This document shows, one piece after another, positions 31,209-40,452 of a stretch of DNA of 64,000 nucleotides. The stretch is taken from the NCBI RefSeq assembly GCF_013002705.1, contig NZ_JABEND010000008.1, positions 178,390 through 242,389 on the forward strand. The letters are read 5' to 3'. The notes beneath the pieces were generated by a model. The model had not been told where the DNA came from and searched no databases. It worked only from the letters and a program-made list of their open reading frames with translations. The DNA is from Nakamurella aerolata. Lineage in GTDB: Bacteria > Actinomycetota > Actinomycetes > Mycobacteriales > Nakamurellaceae. The position numbers and the translations under genes are program-made. Each line of letters begins with the position of its first letter. Position 1 is the first letter of the stretch.

Positions 31209-31486
31209 ATGTCGCGAATCCGGGTCGCGTCAGCTCGTCGTGCCCGAATCCGGGGTCGAAACCGCAACCAGACCCCGATTGACGACATCGCCGCGCCTGC
31301 ACACCCCGGCAAGCGCGGGCTACACCACCACCGCGCTGCTGGCGCGTTACTCCGACTGAATGTCGCGAATCCGGGTCGCGTCAGCCTGTCGTGCCCGAAT
31401 CCGGGGTCGAAACCGAAACCAGACCCCGATCGACGACATCGCCGCGGCTACACACCCCGGCCAGCGCGGGCTGCACCACCACCGCG
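31185..31486. repeat. 151-bp tandem duplication across two convergent gene ends
   Basis: Units 31185-31335 and 31336-31486 are about 93% identical and head-to-tail. Each contains the last codons and stop of the WYL gene and the last ~100 bases of the convergent GNAT gene. The outer units are functional; the inner copies are remnants. Accumulated differences show the event is not recent. Confidence 0.88.
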
Positions 31487-32181
31487 CTGCGCGCCGGCGC
31501 CGCGGTGAACAGCCGGTCGAGCGCGGCCTCCACCTCGGCCTGCCACCGATGCTCGCCGGCGGACAGTTCGTAACGCAGCCGCGGCAGCCGATGGTGCGGC
31601 TGCACCTCGGTGAAGCCGACGGCCCGCAGGAATCCCGCCGGCAGCACGCACGGCACCGGACCGCTGGTGCCCGCCCAGTGCTCCTCGGCGGCGACCAGCC
31701 GCAGCCCCGGATCAGTCAGGTCGGGGCCGGTGTCCGGACCGGCCTCCGCCTGGGGAGCGCCCTCATCCCCGAACGCTTCGACCGCGCGCACCCCGCGGCC
31801 GGCCAGCGCGGCGACCACCCCGTCCAGCAGGAACCGCCCGACGCCATGGCCGGCGAAGTCGGCGTCGATCCGGGCCGCGGTGAGCAACACCGCGTCCGGC
31901 GAGACCGGTCCGCTGGGCATCACCGCGGCGCCCGGCACCGTCGTCGGCGGCGCGAAGATCGCGTAACCGGCGGTGCGCTCGTCAACGGTGACCAGCAGCC
32001 CGGCGCTGCCCCAGGTCAGGCTCACGCCGGACAGCCACACCTCTTTCTCGAACGCGGCGGCGCTGCGGTCGGCGAGCAGCGCGGCGCCGTCCGGGCCGAT
32101 CTCCCAGAAGGCGCAGTGCCGACACGGCTCCGGCAGGTCGCCGATGGTCGACATCGACAGCGGGACCAGCGCCAGCGTCAT
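31381..32181 (-). CDS. GNAT family N-acetyltransferase
   Basis: A 266-residue protein starting at ATG 32181 after GGAAGGA. The N-terminal part contains a Cys/His-rich EPCRHCAFWE motif as in related actinobacterial GNATs. The acetyl-CoA site follows in IDADFAGHGVGRFLLDGVVA, and a late GFLRAVGFTEVQPHHRLPRL closes the fold. The acceptor is unknown. The last ~35 residues lie inside the duplicated 151-bp segment, so the current C-terminus is the distal copy. Further in-frame sequence to 32265 lacks a ribosome site. Confidence 0.8.
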   Translation of the reverse strand: MTLALVPLSMSTIGDLPEPCRHCAFWEIGPDGAALLADRSAAAFEKEVWLSGVSLTWGSAGLLVTVDERTAGYAIFAPPTTVPGAAVMPSGPVSPDAVLLTAARIDADFAGHGVGRFLLDGVVAALAGRGVRAVEAFGDEGAPQAEAGPDTGPDLTDPGLRLVAAEEHWAGTSGPVPCVLPAGFLRAVGFTEVQPHHRLPRLRYELSAGEHRWQAEVEAALDRLFTAAPARSAVVVQPALAGVCSRGDVVDRGLVSVSTPDSGTTG

Positions 32182-32303
32182 CCGCGTCCTTCCGTGGGTG
32201 CCAGGGAGCGTCCGCCCGGGCGGCGGGCCCGCGGCCCGTAGACTCAGACACTTCCAGCCGTCCATCCAAGCAGCCGGCCCCGCAGCAGAGAAGTGACTCC
32301 CAC

Positions 32304-33599
32304 ATGACCGGAAACTCGCTCGACCCGCATCTTGCCAGGTACGCCGCCCGTACCGAGGGCATGCGAGCTTCCGCCATCAGGGCCCTGTTCGCGGTGGCGA
32401 ATCGGCCGGAGGTGGTGTCGTTGGCCGGGGGCATGCCGTACCTGGCGTCGCTGCCGCTCGACCAGCTGGCCGCGGAATCGGCTGAGTTGATCGCCAAGGA
32501 CGGCCGGGTCGCGCTGCAGTACGGCTCCGGGCAGGGCCTGCCCGAACTGCGCGAGCAGATCTGTCAGGTGATGAGCCTCGAGGGGATCAACGCGCACCCC
32601 GACGATGTGGTGGTGACGGTCGGTTCCCAGATGGCGCTGGACCTGGTGACCAGGATCTTCTGCGATCCCGGCGACGTGATTCTGGCCGAGGCGCCCAGTT
32701 ACGTCGGGGCGCTGGGCACGTTCGCGGCCTACCAGGCGCAGGTGGTGCACGTCGATTCCGACGACGACGGGCTGATCCCCGCCGCGCTGCGCTCCGCGAT
32801 CGCCTCGGTGCGCGAGTCCGGCCGAAAGATCAAACTGCTGTATACCATCCCTAACTTTCACAACCCGGCGGGAACGACGCTGGCGGTACATCGCCGCGGC
32901 GAGATCGCGGCGATCTGCGCCGAGGCCGGCATCACCGTGCTGGAAGACAATCCCTATGGGCTGCTGGGCTTTTCCGGAACGGTGTACCCGGCGATCCGCT
33001 CGATGGACGCCGACAACGTGATCTACCTCGGGTCGTTTTCGAAGACGTTCGCCCCTGGGCTACGGGTCGGCTGGGTGCTTGCCCCGCACGCGGTGCGGGA
33101 AAAGCTGGTGCTCGCCAACGAGTCTGCGACCTTGAACCCGCCGGTGTTCAACCAGATGATGATCTCCCGCTACCTGGCCAACTTCGACTGGCAGGGCCAG
33201 ATCAAGACCTACCGCGAGCTGTACGCCGAGCGCCGGGACGCGATGCTGGCGGCCCTGGAAGCGCACATGCCCGAGGGCACCGCCTGGACCCACCCGGACG
33301 GCGGCTTCTACGTGTGGGTGACGCTTCCTGAGGGGTTCGACACCGCGGCCATGCTGCCCCGGGCGGTGACCGCCAGGGTCGCGTACGTTCCCGGAACAGC
33401 CTTCTACGCCGACGGTTTCGGCACCCGGCAGATGCGATTGTCGTTCTGCTATCCGACGCCGGAACGGATCACCGAGGGCGTGCGCCGGCTGGGCGCGGTG
33501 CTGGAGGGGGAGCAGGAGATCATGCGGACCTTCGGAACCGGGTTTGCTCGGCGCAGCGTCGGTCGCGGGCCCAACTCGCCGTCTCCGGATACCACCTGA
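32304..33599 (+). CDS. PLP-dependent aminotransferase (2-aminoadipate/MocR-like fold)
   Basis: A 431-residue fold-type I aminotransferase. The cofactor lysine is in SFSKTFAPGLRVGW (near residue 244). The substrate/cofactor region YTIPNFHNPAGTT and the early VVSLAGGMPY motif match the LysN/2-aminoadipate family. There is no N-terminal HTH, so it is an enzyme rather than a MocR regulator. Aminotransferases of this type are often found beside parAB in actinobacteria. It runs co-directionally into the ligase gene 111 bases downstream. The acceptor is not determined. Confidence 0.88.
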   Translation: MTGNSLDPHLARYAARTEGMRASAIRALFAVANRPEVVSLAGGMPYLASLPLDQLAAESAELIAKDGRVALQYGSGQGLPELREQICQVMSLEGINAHPDDVVVTVGSQMALDLVTRIFCDPGDVILAEAPSYVGALGTFAAYQAQVVHVDSDDDGLIPAALRSAIASVRESGRKIKLLYTIPNFHNPAGTTLAVHRRGEIAAICAEAGITVLEDNPYGLLGFSGTVYPAIRSMDADNVIYLGSFSKTFAPGLRVGWVLAPHAVREKLVLANESATLNPPVFNQMMISRYLANFDWQGQIKTYRELYAERRDAMLAALEAHMPEGTAWTHPDGGFYVWVTLPEGFDTAAMLPRAVTARVAYVPGTAFYADGFGTRQMRLSFCYPTPERITEGVRRLGAVLEGEQEIMRTFGTGFARRSVGRGPNSPSPDTT

Positions 33600-33710
33600 G
33601 ATGCCTGATTCTGTCGGGAAACCTGTTGCGGTGACGGTTTTTTCCGGCGCAACACGTGTGAGCCGCCGGTGCGGCCGCACCCCTGCATCACCTCACGCAA
33701 GGAGGCCGCT

Positions 33711-34724
33711 GTGACTGCTCCAGCCCCCACCGACCAGCTCAAGGCCGAGACTGCGGCGGAAACGACAACCAGACATGCGGTGGTACTCGCCGGTGGGCTG
33801 ACCCACGAGCGTGAGGTGTCACTTCGCTCCGGATCGCGGATAGCGGGTGCGTTGCGGCGCAACGGTATCGACGTGACGGTACGCGACGCGGACGCCGAGT
33901 TGGTGCCGTGGCTGCTGGCGCACCGTCCGGACGCCGCGGTGATCGCGCTGCACGGCGGTCGCGGCGAGAACGGTGCCGTGCAGGCGGTGCTGGAGATGGC
34001 TGGGGTGCCGCACGTGGGCACCGCCTCCCACGACTGCCGGCTGGCCTGGGACAAGGCCACCGCGAAGAACCTGTTGCGTCGCCAAGGTTTCACCACGCCC
34101 GAGTGGTTGACGTTGTCGCACAGCACGTTCCGTGATCTGGGTGCGGCCGGCATCATCGATCTGCTGGTGGCATCGCTCGGGCTGCCGTTGATGTTGAAGC
34201 CGTACCAGGGCGGATCGGCGCTGGGTGCCAACGTGGTGCGGGAGCCCGACGAGTTGCCCGCGGCGTTGGTATCGTCGTTCGCGTACGGTGATGTGCTGCT
34301 GGTGGAGCGCTTCGTGACCGGCACCGAGATCGCATTGTCGGTGATCGACGACCCGGCCGGCAACCCGGTCGCGCTGCCGGCGGTCGAGATCTCTTTCCCC
34401 GCAGACGTATTCGACTACGAAGCCAGGTACACCGCAGGTGTCACCACCTACTATGCGCCGGCCCGGTTGGACCCTGAGGTGGCCGCCGCCGCAGGCGAGC
34501 TGGCGGTGGCGGCGCATCGCACGCTGGGCCTGCGCGACGTGTCCCGCACTGACGCGATCATCGATGCGGACGGAACCGTGCAGTTCCTCGAGGTGAACGT
34601 TTCGCCCGGGCTCACCGAGACCTCGCTGCTGCCGATGGCGGTGGAGGCGGCCGGGGACGATCTCGGTGCGGTGTACTCCCGGCTCCTCGACGATGCCGCC
34701 GCCCGCGGTCCGCTGCTGCGCTGA
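33711..34724 (+). CDS. D-alanine--D-alanine ligase-like ATP-grasp protein
   Basis: A 337-residue cytosolic ATP-grasp enzyme. The GTG start is supported by AAGGAGG five bases upstream. The N-terminal GGLTHEREVSLRSG motif carries the Glu of the D-Ala ligase family. KPYQGGSALGANVV is the ATP-binding loop. FLEVNVSPGLTETSL near residue 292 contains the metal-binding Glu/Asn. It would join two D-alanines for peptidoglycan precursors. The Tyr/Ser/Lys-type triad is not fully canonical, so a related peptide ligase is possible. Proximity to the aminotransferase may link it to amino-acid or cell-wall metabolism. Confidence 0.82.
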   Translation: MTAPAPTDQLKAETAAETTTRHAVVLAGGLTHEREVSLRSGSRIAGALRRNGIDVTVRDADAELVPWLLAHRPDAAVIALHGGRGENGAVQAVLEMAGVPHVGTASHDCRLAWDKATAKNLLRRQGFTTPEWLTLSHSTFRDLGAAGIIDLLVASLGLPLMLKPYQGGSALGANVVREPDELPAALVSSFAYGDVLLVERFVTGTEIALSVIDDPAGNPVALPAVEISFPADVFDYEARYTAGVTTYYAPARLDPEVAAAAGELAVAAHRTLGLRDVSRTDAIIDADGTVQFLEVNVSPGLTETSLLPMAVEAAGDDLGAVYSRLLDDAAARGPLLR

Positions 34725-34841
34725 CTGGCGTCCTGTTGTGGCGGATGCTGGTATGGGGAGAGCCGTTGCGCCACAGGGTGATCGCATCCCGGTGCCAGTG
34801 CGGGTTGGCAAATGCGGTGGAGACCCGTTGCGGTGCGCCGT

Positions 34842-34847
34842 TACGGT
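34842..34847 (+). promoter_or_regulatory. -10 box for a leaderless GNAT mRNA
   Basis: TACGGT ends 6 bases before ATG 34854, with no Shine-Dalgarno between them. Confidence 0.4.
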
Positions 34848-34853
34848 CTTGGC

Positions 34854-35399
34854 ATGAGTGCCCCCGCTGATGGTTTCCTGATTCGTCCACTGCGCGTCGC
34901 CGACGCCGATGAGCTCGGCCGGGTGCACGTGCGGGTCTGGCGGGAGGCGTACGGCGGCATGATGAGCGCACAGACGCTGGCCGATCTCGATCCCGCCGGT
35001 TACGCGGACATGTGGCAGCGGGCCGCTGAACGCAGCGTCGAGGCCGAACCGGAATACATCGTCTCCGACGGCGCCCGCGGCTCGATGACGAGGGTTGCCG
35101 AGGACGCCGCTTCCGGCGCACTGGTCGGGTTCATCAGCGTCGGAGCCGCCCGCGACGACGACGCTCCCACCGCCAGCCAGCTCTGGGCGATCAACGTGCT
35201 CGCAGCGCAGCACGGCAGCGGGGTGGCGCAGCGGCTGGTCGACGCCGCGCTCGGACCCGATCGACCGGCATACCTGTGGGTGGTCGAGCAGAATGCTCGC
35301 GCCCAATCCTTCTACCGGCGCAACGGTTTTCGCACCGACGGTGGTCGCCTCCGTGACGACGACCTCGGTTGCGACGAGATCCGGATGGTGCGCCGCTGA
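34854..35399 (+). CDS. GNAT family N-acetyltransferase
   Basis: A 181-residue acetyltransferase. VHVRVWREAYGGMMSAQTLA is typical of the N-terminal helix of this subgroup. The acetyl-CoA-binding part is LWAINVLAAQHGSGVAQRLV, followed by LWVVEQNARAQSFYRRNGFR, the classical C-terminal GNAT signature. The substrate is unknown. ATG 34854 is preferred to an upstream in-frame start because of the TACGGT box seven bases away. Confidence 0.85.
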   Translation: MSAPADGFLIRPLRVADADELGRVHVRVWREAYGGMMSAQTLADLDPAGYADMWQRAAERSVEAEPEYIVSDGARGSMTRVAEDAASGALVGFISVGAARDDDAPTASQLWAINVLAAQHGSGVAQRLVDAALGPDRPAYLWVVEQNARAQSFYRRNGFRTDGGRLRDDDLGCDEIRMVRR

Positions 35400-35839
35400 T
35401 CCACGCCGGACGCCCGCCCGGTACTGCGCCGTCCGGTTCCACGGGCTCGGATCCGGCGGCCCGCGGCGACGGCGCGCGGTCGGGCGCGGCGCTGGTGCTG
35501 CGGTCGCGGCTGCGTTGTGTCCTGGTCTCGGAGTCCCCTGGTCCGGTCCGGTTTGAGCCAGTGCGCTGTGGTTGGTCGGCCGGCTCCACGGCTCGTCGGC
35601 AGTTCGGCTCGGCGGCCGGTCGGCAGGTCACGCAGTGGACGGGCTATGCCGTCCCTGCCATCGGTGAGGGGGCGGTCGACCGCAGTGGTCGACCGCAGTG
35701 ATTGGGCGCGGCGGTTGCGCGCGGCGGGGTCGGCACGGCGGGGTAGGCGCAGTGGTTGTGCGCGGCGGGGTGGGCGTGCGACGGCGACGGCCCGCGCGAG
35801 GCGATCAACCGAGACCCGTCGTGGCGCGATCGTCCCGGA
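35400..35839. other. Spacer between convergent GNAT genes
   Basis: No supported gene. GC-rich sequence with a short direct repeat (GTCGACCGCAGTG twice near 35678-35700) and repeated GCGCGGCGGGGT. No clear terminator is visible. Confidence 0.45.
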
Positions 35840-36403
35840 TCAGCCGCGGTATTGGACAACAGGTCTGTCGTCGGACAGCCGATCAACCACGGAAAACCCT
35901 TGGCGTTCAAAGGCTTTCAACACGCCGGTGAACCGGTTGCGGGTTGCGCCGGGCGCCGCGTCGTCAATCGGGTAGGCCTCGAGCACCGCACCGGTCGCCC
36001 GGGCCCATGCCGTCGCGTGACCGATCAGCGCCGTCATCACCCCCTGTCGGCGGGCATTCGACGCCACCACGAAACACGGCAGCGACCACACATCGGGTTC
36101 GGAGACGTCTAGCCTTCCGAAACGGCGCGCCAGCCACGGCAGTTCGCTGCGTGGGGACAGCCGCGCCCAGCCGACCGGCCGATTGTCGAGGTAGGCCAAC
36201 AATCCTGCGGACCCGGACCCCAGCTGCTCGCGCAGCGCATCCCGGTTCTCCGCGTGAGGACGCCGGTGATACTGCGCCCCTAACAACCAGTACTGGCACC
36301 AACACCCGTTGAATCCCGACGCCGGAAAGAGCTCCTCGAGGTCGGTCCATCGGTCGCCGGTGGCCGGCTCAACACGCAGCCGCGGCGTCGTCGAGTCCGT
36401 CAT
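35840..36403 (-). CDS. GNAT family N-acetyltransferase
   Basis: A 187-residue acetyltransferase with AAAGGA before the ATG. It has the GCWCQYWL segment seen in a GNAT subgroup annotated only as acetyltransferase, the fold's NRPVGWARLSPRSELPWL strand, and an acetyl-CoA site FVVASNARRQGVMTALIGHA. The substrate is unknown. Degenerate 16-bp repeats lie immediately upstream. Confidence 0.83.
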   Translation of the reverse strand: MTDSTTPRLRVEPATGDRWTDLEELFPASGFNGCWCQYWLLGAQYHRRPHAENRDALREQLGSGSAGLLAYLDNRPVGWARLSPRSELPWLARRFGRLDVSEPDVWSLPCFVVASNARRQGVMTALIGHATAWARATGAVLEAYPIDDAAPGATRNRFTGVLKAFERQGFSVVDRLSDDRPVVQYRG

Positions 36404-36494
36404 CGCTGTGTCCTTTCAGCGCGGTGACCTTTCCAGCGCTGTGTCCGTGCCGGCGCTGTGTCCCTCCAGCACTGTGTCCCTCCAGCGCTGTGGC
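36400..36494. repeat. Degenerate ~16-bp tandem repeats before the GNAT gene
   Basis: About six imperfect copies of a CCAGCGCTGTGTCCCT-like unit. Read on the minus strand each includes a purine-rich GGGACACAGCG, and the array ends at the GNAT ATG. Confidence 0.6.
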
Positions 36495-36916
36495 CCATAC
36501 CCACCGGTACGACCTTTCCACCGCAGGCCCGCCACGACCAGGCCCCTTGCGGCGACCGGACGCCTGGTTCGGGCCGCCGGATCCGAGCGAGCGCCGATGC
36601 CGCGGACGCTCAAGGCGGCGACGGCTCTCGTGCCGGGTGACGCCGCCGGTCGGAAGGCAGTTCCGACGGTCGCGGGTCCCGAATCCGAATCGACGCGCCG
36701 GGCGGCGGTCAAAACTGTTGTGTCGCAATCACTTTCGCGCCCCTACGCCGACCACTTCGAGCAGCGGGCAACCGTATCGTCACAGTGACGGAACTAGTGC
36801 GCGTGGTCGCCCGATGGAATTACACGTTTGTTATTCGCCGACGGTGTTTTCGGCAGGCCGGAACACCGCGGCCCTGCCGGAGCAGCCGCGGCACCGCCCT
36901 TCGAGCGCCATGGTCC
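36495..36916. other. Spacer downstream of parB
   Basis: No gene supported. An AT-richer patch near 36820-36860 and a weak GCCGA...TCGGC hairpin follow parB, but no convincing terminator. Confidence 0.4.
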
Positions 36917-38128
36917 CTAGGACGAGGCGTCGTCGGCGGCAGCCGGGCGGGTGCGGTTCGTCAGCTCCGGCGCCAGAATCTCCACGATGCGCTCGAGGTC
37001 GTCGACCGAGGCGAACTCCAGCGTGATCTTGCCCTTGCGGCGGCCCAGCTCGACCTTGGCGCGGGTGTCGAACCGATCCGACAGTCCGCGGGCAAGATCG
37101 TCGAGACCCGGCATGATCATCTTCTTGCGGGGCGCCGGCTTCTTCTTGGGAATCGCAGACTTCAGCAGCGTCACCTGCTCCTCGGTGCCGCGGACCGAGA
37201 GTCCTTCCGCCACGATCCGCGCCGCCAGCTGCTCCTGCGCGTCGGCATCGTCCTCCAAAGAGAGCAGTGCTCTCGCATGCCCGGCGGAGAGCACCCCCGC
37301 CGCCACCCGACGCTGCACCGGCACCGGCAGTCGCAACAGCCGGATGGTGTTGGAGATGACGGGTCGACTGCGTCCGATACGGGTAGCCAGCTCGTCGTGA
37401 GTCACGTCGAACTCGTCCAACAGTTGTTGGTAGGCCGCGGCCTCTTCCAGCGGGTTGAGATTGGCGCGATGGATGTTCTCCAGCAACGCATCGCGGAGCA
37501 GATCGGCGTCTTCGGTGCGCCGGACGATCGCGGGGATGGTGTCGAGGCCGGCCAGCTGGGCGGCACGCCAGCGGCGTTCGCCCATCACCAGCTCGTAGTG
37601 GACCAGCTGCTCCTCAGCGGCGCCCTCTTCGGGTCTCTTTTCAGCACCCTTTTCTCCGCCCTCGGCAGGCGTCTCGCGTTCGCTGCCCGGCGTCCCGGTG
37701 CTCGGCGTCTCGGTCCGGGCGGCGCCGGTGTCGGGTTGACCTGCGGCGGTGCGGGGGACCGGCTGGGCCAGTCGCCGCACTACCACCGGCTGGAGCATGC
37801 CGAACTCGCGCAACGAGTGTTCGAGCTCGGCGAGCGCCTCGTCGTCGAAGACGGAGCGCGGGTTGCGTGGGTTGGGCCGGATGTCAGCAGGCGAGAGCTC
37901 CTGATAATGCGGCGCGTCGGGGTCCGCCGGAGGTCGCTCGGCCGCTGCGGGCTCCGGTGAGTTGCGCTCCGGCGCGTCGCCATCCTGTGCATCGACAGGG
38001 CGATCCCGACGCGGGTCGGAGACGGGTTTGCCGTCGCCAAGCAGCACGTGCGACACCGTGTTGGTGGTCGGACCGGTGGGGATCAACGAGGCGATACCGC
38101 GGCCGAGGCCGCCCCTCGACTTACTCAT
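36917..38128 (-). CDS. parB: Chromosome-partitioning protein ParB with CTPase-domain insertion
   Basis: A 403-residue CTP-dependent DNA clamp that loads at parS. The N-terminal [14 protein letters not shown] is the ParA-stimulating peptide. The CTPase/ParB domain starts with IRPNPRNPR (84-91) and carries GERRWRAA (183-190) and [14 protein letters not shown] (217-230). The parS-reading HTH is [17 protein letters not shown] (251-267), and a C-terminal dimer domain follows. Between VVVRRL (115-120) and [11 protein letters not shown] the protein has about 56 extra Pro/Glu/Gly/Thr-rich residues (121-176) where most homologues have a tight beta-turn. The linker 30-73 is also low-complexity. It lies 139 bases downstream of parA and is transcribed with it. 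Confidence 0.95.
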   Translation of the reverse strand: MSKSRGGLGRGIASLIPTGPTTNTVSHVLLGDGKPVSDPRRDRPVDAQDGDAPERNSPEPAAAERPPADPDAPHYQELSPADIRPNPRNPRSVFDDEALAELEHSLREFGMLQPVVVRRLAQPVPRTAAGQPDTGAARTETPSTGTPGSERETPAEGGEKGAEKRPEEGAAEEQLVHYELVMGERRWRAAQLAGLDTIPAIVRRTEDADLLRDALLENIHRANLNPLEEAAAYQQLLDEFDVTHDELATRIGRSRPVISNTIRLLRLPVPVQRRVAAGVLSAGHARALLSLEDDADAQEQLAARIVAEGLSVRGTEEQVTLLKSAIPKKKPAPRKKMIMPGLDDLARGLSDRFDTRAKVELGRRKGKITLEFASVDDLERIVEILAPELTNRTRPAAADDASS

Positions 38129-38267
38129 GACGACTCCTCGTGCTGACGGACGGATCGGCGATCAGCCGATTCGGGCCTGATGAATGGCGTGCGGTGGCGC
38201 CGCGCCGACTGTTCGATACCGGCAACAGCTCGGGCGCTGGATGCCGATTTGGGCCGGCCAGTGCCCG

Positions 38268-40346
38268 TCACAGTGACGACTCCGCGGCGGCTTCGTGCTG
38301 AGCCACGTGGACAGCCTCGGGCGAACCGGCACCGACGGTTTCCGTCGGGCCGACGCCCGGCTCATCTGACGCGGAAGCTGTGGCAGGGTCGGCGACATCG
38401 GTTTCACGTGAAACATCGCGGTTGGTTCCGCGGTGGGCGATCTCCCGAGCGGCGTCGAGGTACGCCATCGCGCCTCGGGAACCCGCGTCGTACGTGATGA
38501 CGGACTGACCGAAGCCGGGGGCTTCAGACACCTTGACGGAGCGGGGGATTACCGTGCGCAGCACCTTCTCCTGGAAGTGTCCGCGCACCTCCTGCGCTAC
38601 CTGATCGGCGAGTTTGGTGCGCCCGTCGTACATGGTGAGCAGCACGGTGGTGACGGCCAGTTGCGTGTTCAGGTGCTGCTGGATCAGCGAGATGTTGTTG
38701 AGCAGCTGCCCGAGTCCCTCCAGCGCGTAGTACTCGCACTGGATGGGGATCAGCACCTCTTGCGTCGCCGTCATGGCGTTAATGGTGAGCAGTCCCAACG
38801 ATGGTGGACAGTCGATGAAGACATAGTCGTACTCGCCACGGATCGAGTCGATGGCGCCCTTCAACCGGGACTCGCGTTGCTCCATGGTGACGAGTTCAAT
38901 CTCAGCACCGGCGAGATCGATGGTTGCCGGCAGCACGCCCAACCGCGGCGCGTCCGGGCACGTCTGGATAGCCTCGGCGGCCTCGATCTCGCCGAGCAGC
39001 ACCTCGTACACCGAGGGGGTGCCGAGTCGGCGCTCGGCACCGAGTGCCGTGCTGGCGTTTCCTTGCGGGTCGAGGTCGACGACCAACACGTGCAGCCCGG
39101 CCAGAGCCAGCGCGACCGCGATGTTCACGGTGGTGGTGGTTTTCCCTACGCCACCCTTCTGGTTGGCCACGGTGAACACCCGTCGCTGGCGCGGCCGAGG
39201 CAAGGTCAGGTCGCCCTGCTGCACTTCGAGCGCTTGCCGCGCAGCTCGGGCAATTGGCGTGTCCTCCTGCAGGGCCGACGGGTCGCCGTCCTCGTCATCC
39301 TCGGTGTCGGCACTGCCGAAGGCCGAATCCCGGACACCCAGCACCCGCTCGGAACCCGTGGTCGTACCGGTCGCGGTTTCACGTGAAACACGGCTCCCGG
39401 CGGGAGTGTGATTCGCTCCCAGGCTCGCGGCCACGTCGCTTGCACCGTCGGCAGCTGCACCCAGCTCCGTACTGTTTCTGGCTCCGTCGTCATCAGTCTT
39501 GGGCGTTGTTTCACGTGAAACATCGCCGCCAACACCTGCGTTGCCGCGCCCGCTGTCGAGAGAATCGGAATCCTCGGTCTGCGAGCTTGAGGTCGCGCCG
39601 GTGGACGGCTGTGGGGCATCGACGCCTGCCATCTGGGTTGAAGCAGCTGCTGCCGCTGAAGAGCCGTCACCATCCGCATCCCGACCTTCGACGGCGGGCG
39701 GCTCCATCTTCGAGACGCTCGCGACACTGGCCGCGTCGGTGGCGCCGGCGCCACCCTCGGTCCTGTCGTCGATGGTCGACGGCTGCCGGGCGTCGGCAGT
39801 CATCGCCCTGCCGGGGAGCAGGCTTGCGTCGCCATGTTGTTGCGCCGAGGCGTCGCTCGCAGTTTCCCCGTCCGCATCGTCGGCTCCCGTCAATGTTTCA
39901 CGTGAAACCGCGTCGTTGCTCTGAATCAGGTCGTTGCTCTGAATCAGGTTGTCTTCGCCGATTCGAGGCTCACCCGGTACGGCGACCGTCGCGACGTCGT
40001 CTGAGCCGACCACTACAGCACCGGCGCTCTCGCCTTCACTCTCACTGTTCACTGATGGACCGTCCACCGAATTGGCGGCGTCCGCTTCGTTGTGCGAGGG
40101 CGACTCCGAACCGGAGCTGGCATCTCGATGAGCGCCCCGTTCGCTGCTGGAGCCGAGAGCATTGCCGTCCGCGGACGCCTCGGCGCTGTTAGTACGGCCC
40201 ACTGTTGCTGGTTCCCCCGCCAGCTCGCGATCCGCGGCCGAATTGCCGGCGACTTCGGCGCCTTGGTTGGAGGACTTTGACCTGGAATCAGCTGCGGGAT
40301 CCTGGTCGGGACGAACAGCGGTCTCGGTCTCGGACGGCTCGGTCAA
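38268..40346 (-). CDS. parA: Chromosome-partitioning ATPase ParA with giant acidic N-terminal extension
   Basis: A 692-residue deviant-Walker ATPase that binds nucleoid DNA as an ATP dimer and pulls ParB-parS complexes. The core begins near DTPIARAARQALEV (about 362), with P-loop KGGVGKTT at 397-404, VDLDPQGNAS, FIDCPPSLG and the family end YLDAAREIA. Before it lie about 360 residues rich in Ser/Asp/Glu/Ala/Gly, unlike the ~60-100 usual in actinobacteria. The TTG start at 40346 is chosen because GGAGG lies seven bases upstream; GTG 40352 would be too close. parS sites inside the gene are always read V-S-R-E-T (near residues 147, 276, 320 and 645). A 50-residue tail follows the core. Confidence 0.92.
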   Translation of the reverse strand: MTEPSETETAVRPDQDPAADSRSKSSNQGAEVAGNSAADRELAGEPATVGRTNSAEASADGNALGSSSERGAHRDASSGSESPSHNEADAANSVDGPSVNSESEGESAGAVVVGSDDVATVAVPGEPRIGEDNLIQSNDLIQSNDAVSRETLTGADDADGETASDASAQQHGDASLLPGRAMTADARQPSTIDDRTEGGAGATDAASVASVSKMEPPAVEGRDADGDGSSAAAAASTQMAGVDAPQPSTGATSSSQTEDSDSLDSGRGNAGVGGDVSRETTPKTDDDGARNSTELGAAADGASDVAASLGANHTPAGSRVSRETATGTTTGSERVLGVRDSAFGSADTEDDEDGDPSALQEDTPIARAARQALEVQQGDLTLPRPRQRRVFTVANQKGGVGKTTTTVNIAVALALAGLHVLVVDLDPQGNASTALGAERRLGTPSVYEVLLGEIEAAEAIQTCPDAPRLGVLPATIDLAGAEIELVTMEQRESRLKGAIDSIRGEYDYVFIDCPPSLGLLTINAMTATQEVLIPIQCEYYALEGLGQLLNNISLIQQHLNTQLAVTTVLLTMYDGRTKLADQVAQEVRGHFQEKVLRTVIPRSVKVSEAPGFGQSVITYDAGSRGAMAYLDAAREIAHRGTNRDVSRETDVADPATASASDEPGVGPTETVGAGSPEAVHVAQHEAAAESSL
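38401..38414. promoter_or_regulatory. parS: parS site inside the parA 3' region
   Basis: Perfect GTTTCACGTGAAAC palindrome, the ParB loading site, read as VSRET in the ParA tail. Confidence 0.95.
39376..39389. promoter_or_regulatory. parS: parS site inside the parA extension
   Basis: Perfect GTTTCACGTGAAAC, read VSRET, about 40 codons before the conserved ATPase core; mycobacterial parA has a VSRET at the comparable place. Confidence 0.95.
39508..39521. promoter_or_regulatory. parS: parS site inside the parA extension
   Basis: Perfect GTTTCACGTGAAAC, coding VSRET within GGDVSRETTPK. Confidence 0.95.
39895..39908. promoter_or_regulatory. parS: parS site inside the parA extension
   Basis: Perfect GTTTCACGTGAAAC, coding VSRET just after a duplicated LIQSND hexapeptide. 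Confidence 0.95.
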
Positions 40347-40452
40347 GAACACTCCTCCGAAGAAGGATGGATACGTCGGCCCGGGCGGCGGTCGCCGACC
40401 GGACCGACACTACGGGACCGATCCGGCCCATAAGACGCCGATTCGCCCCCGG

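Noticed and set aside
36785..37960. A 391-codon plus-strand frame opposite parB
   Set aside because: Antisense shadow of a clear parB; Arg/Gln/Leu-rich without motif.
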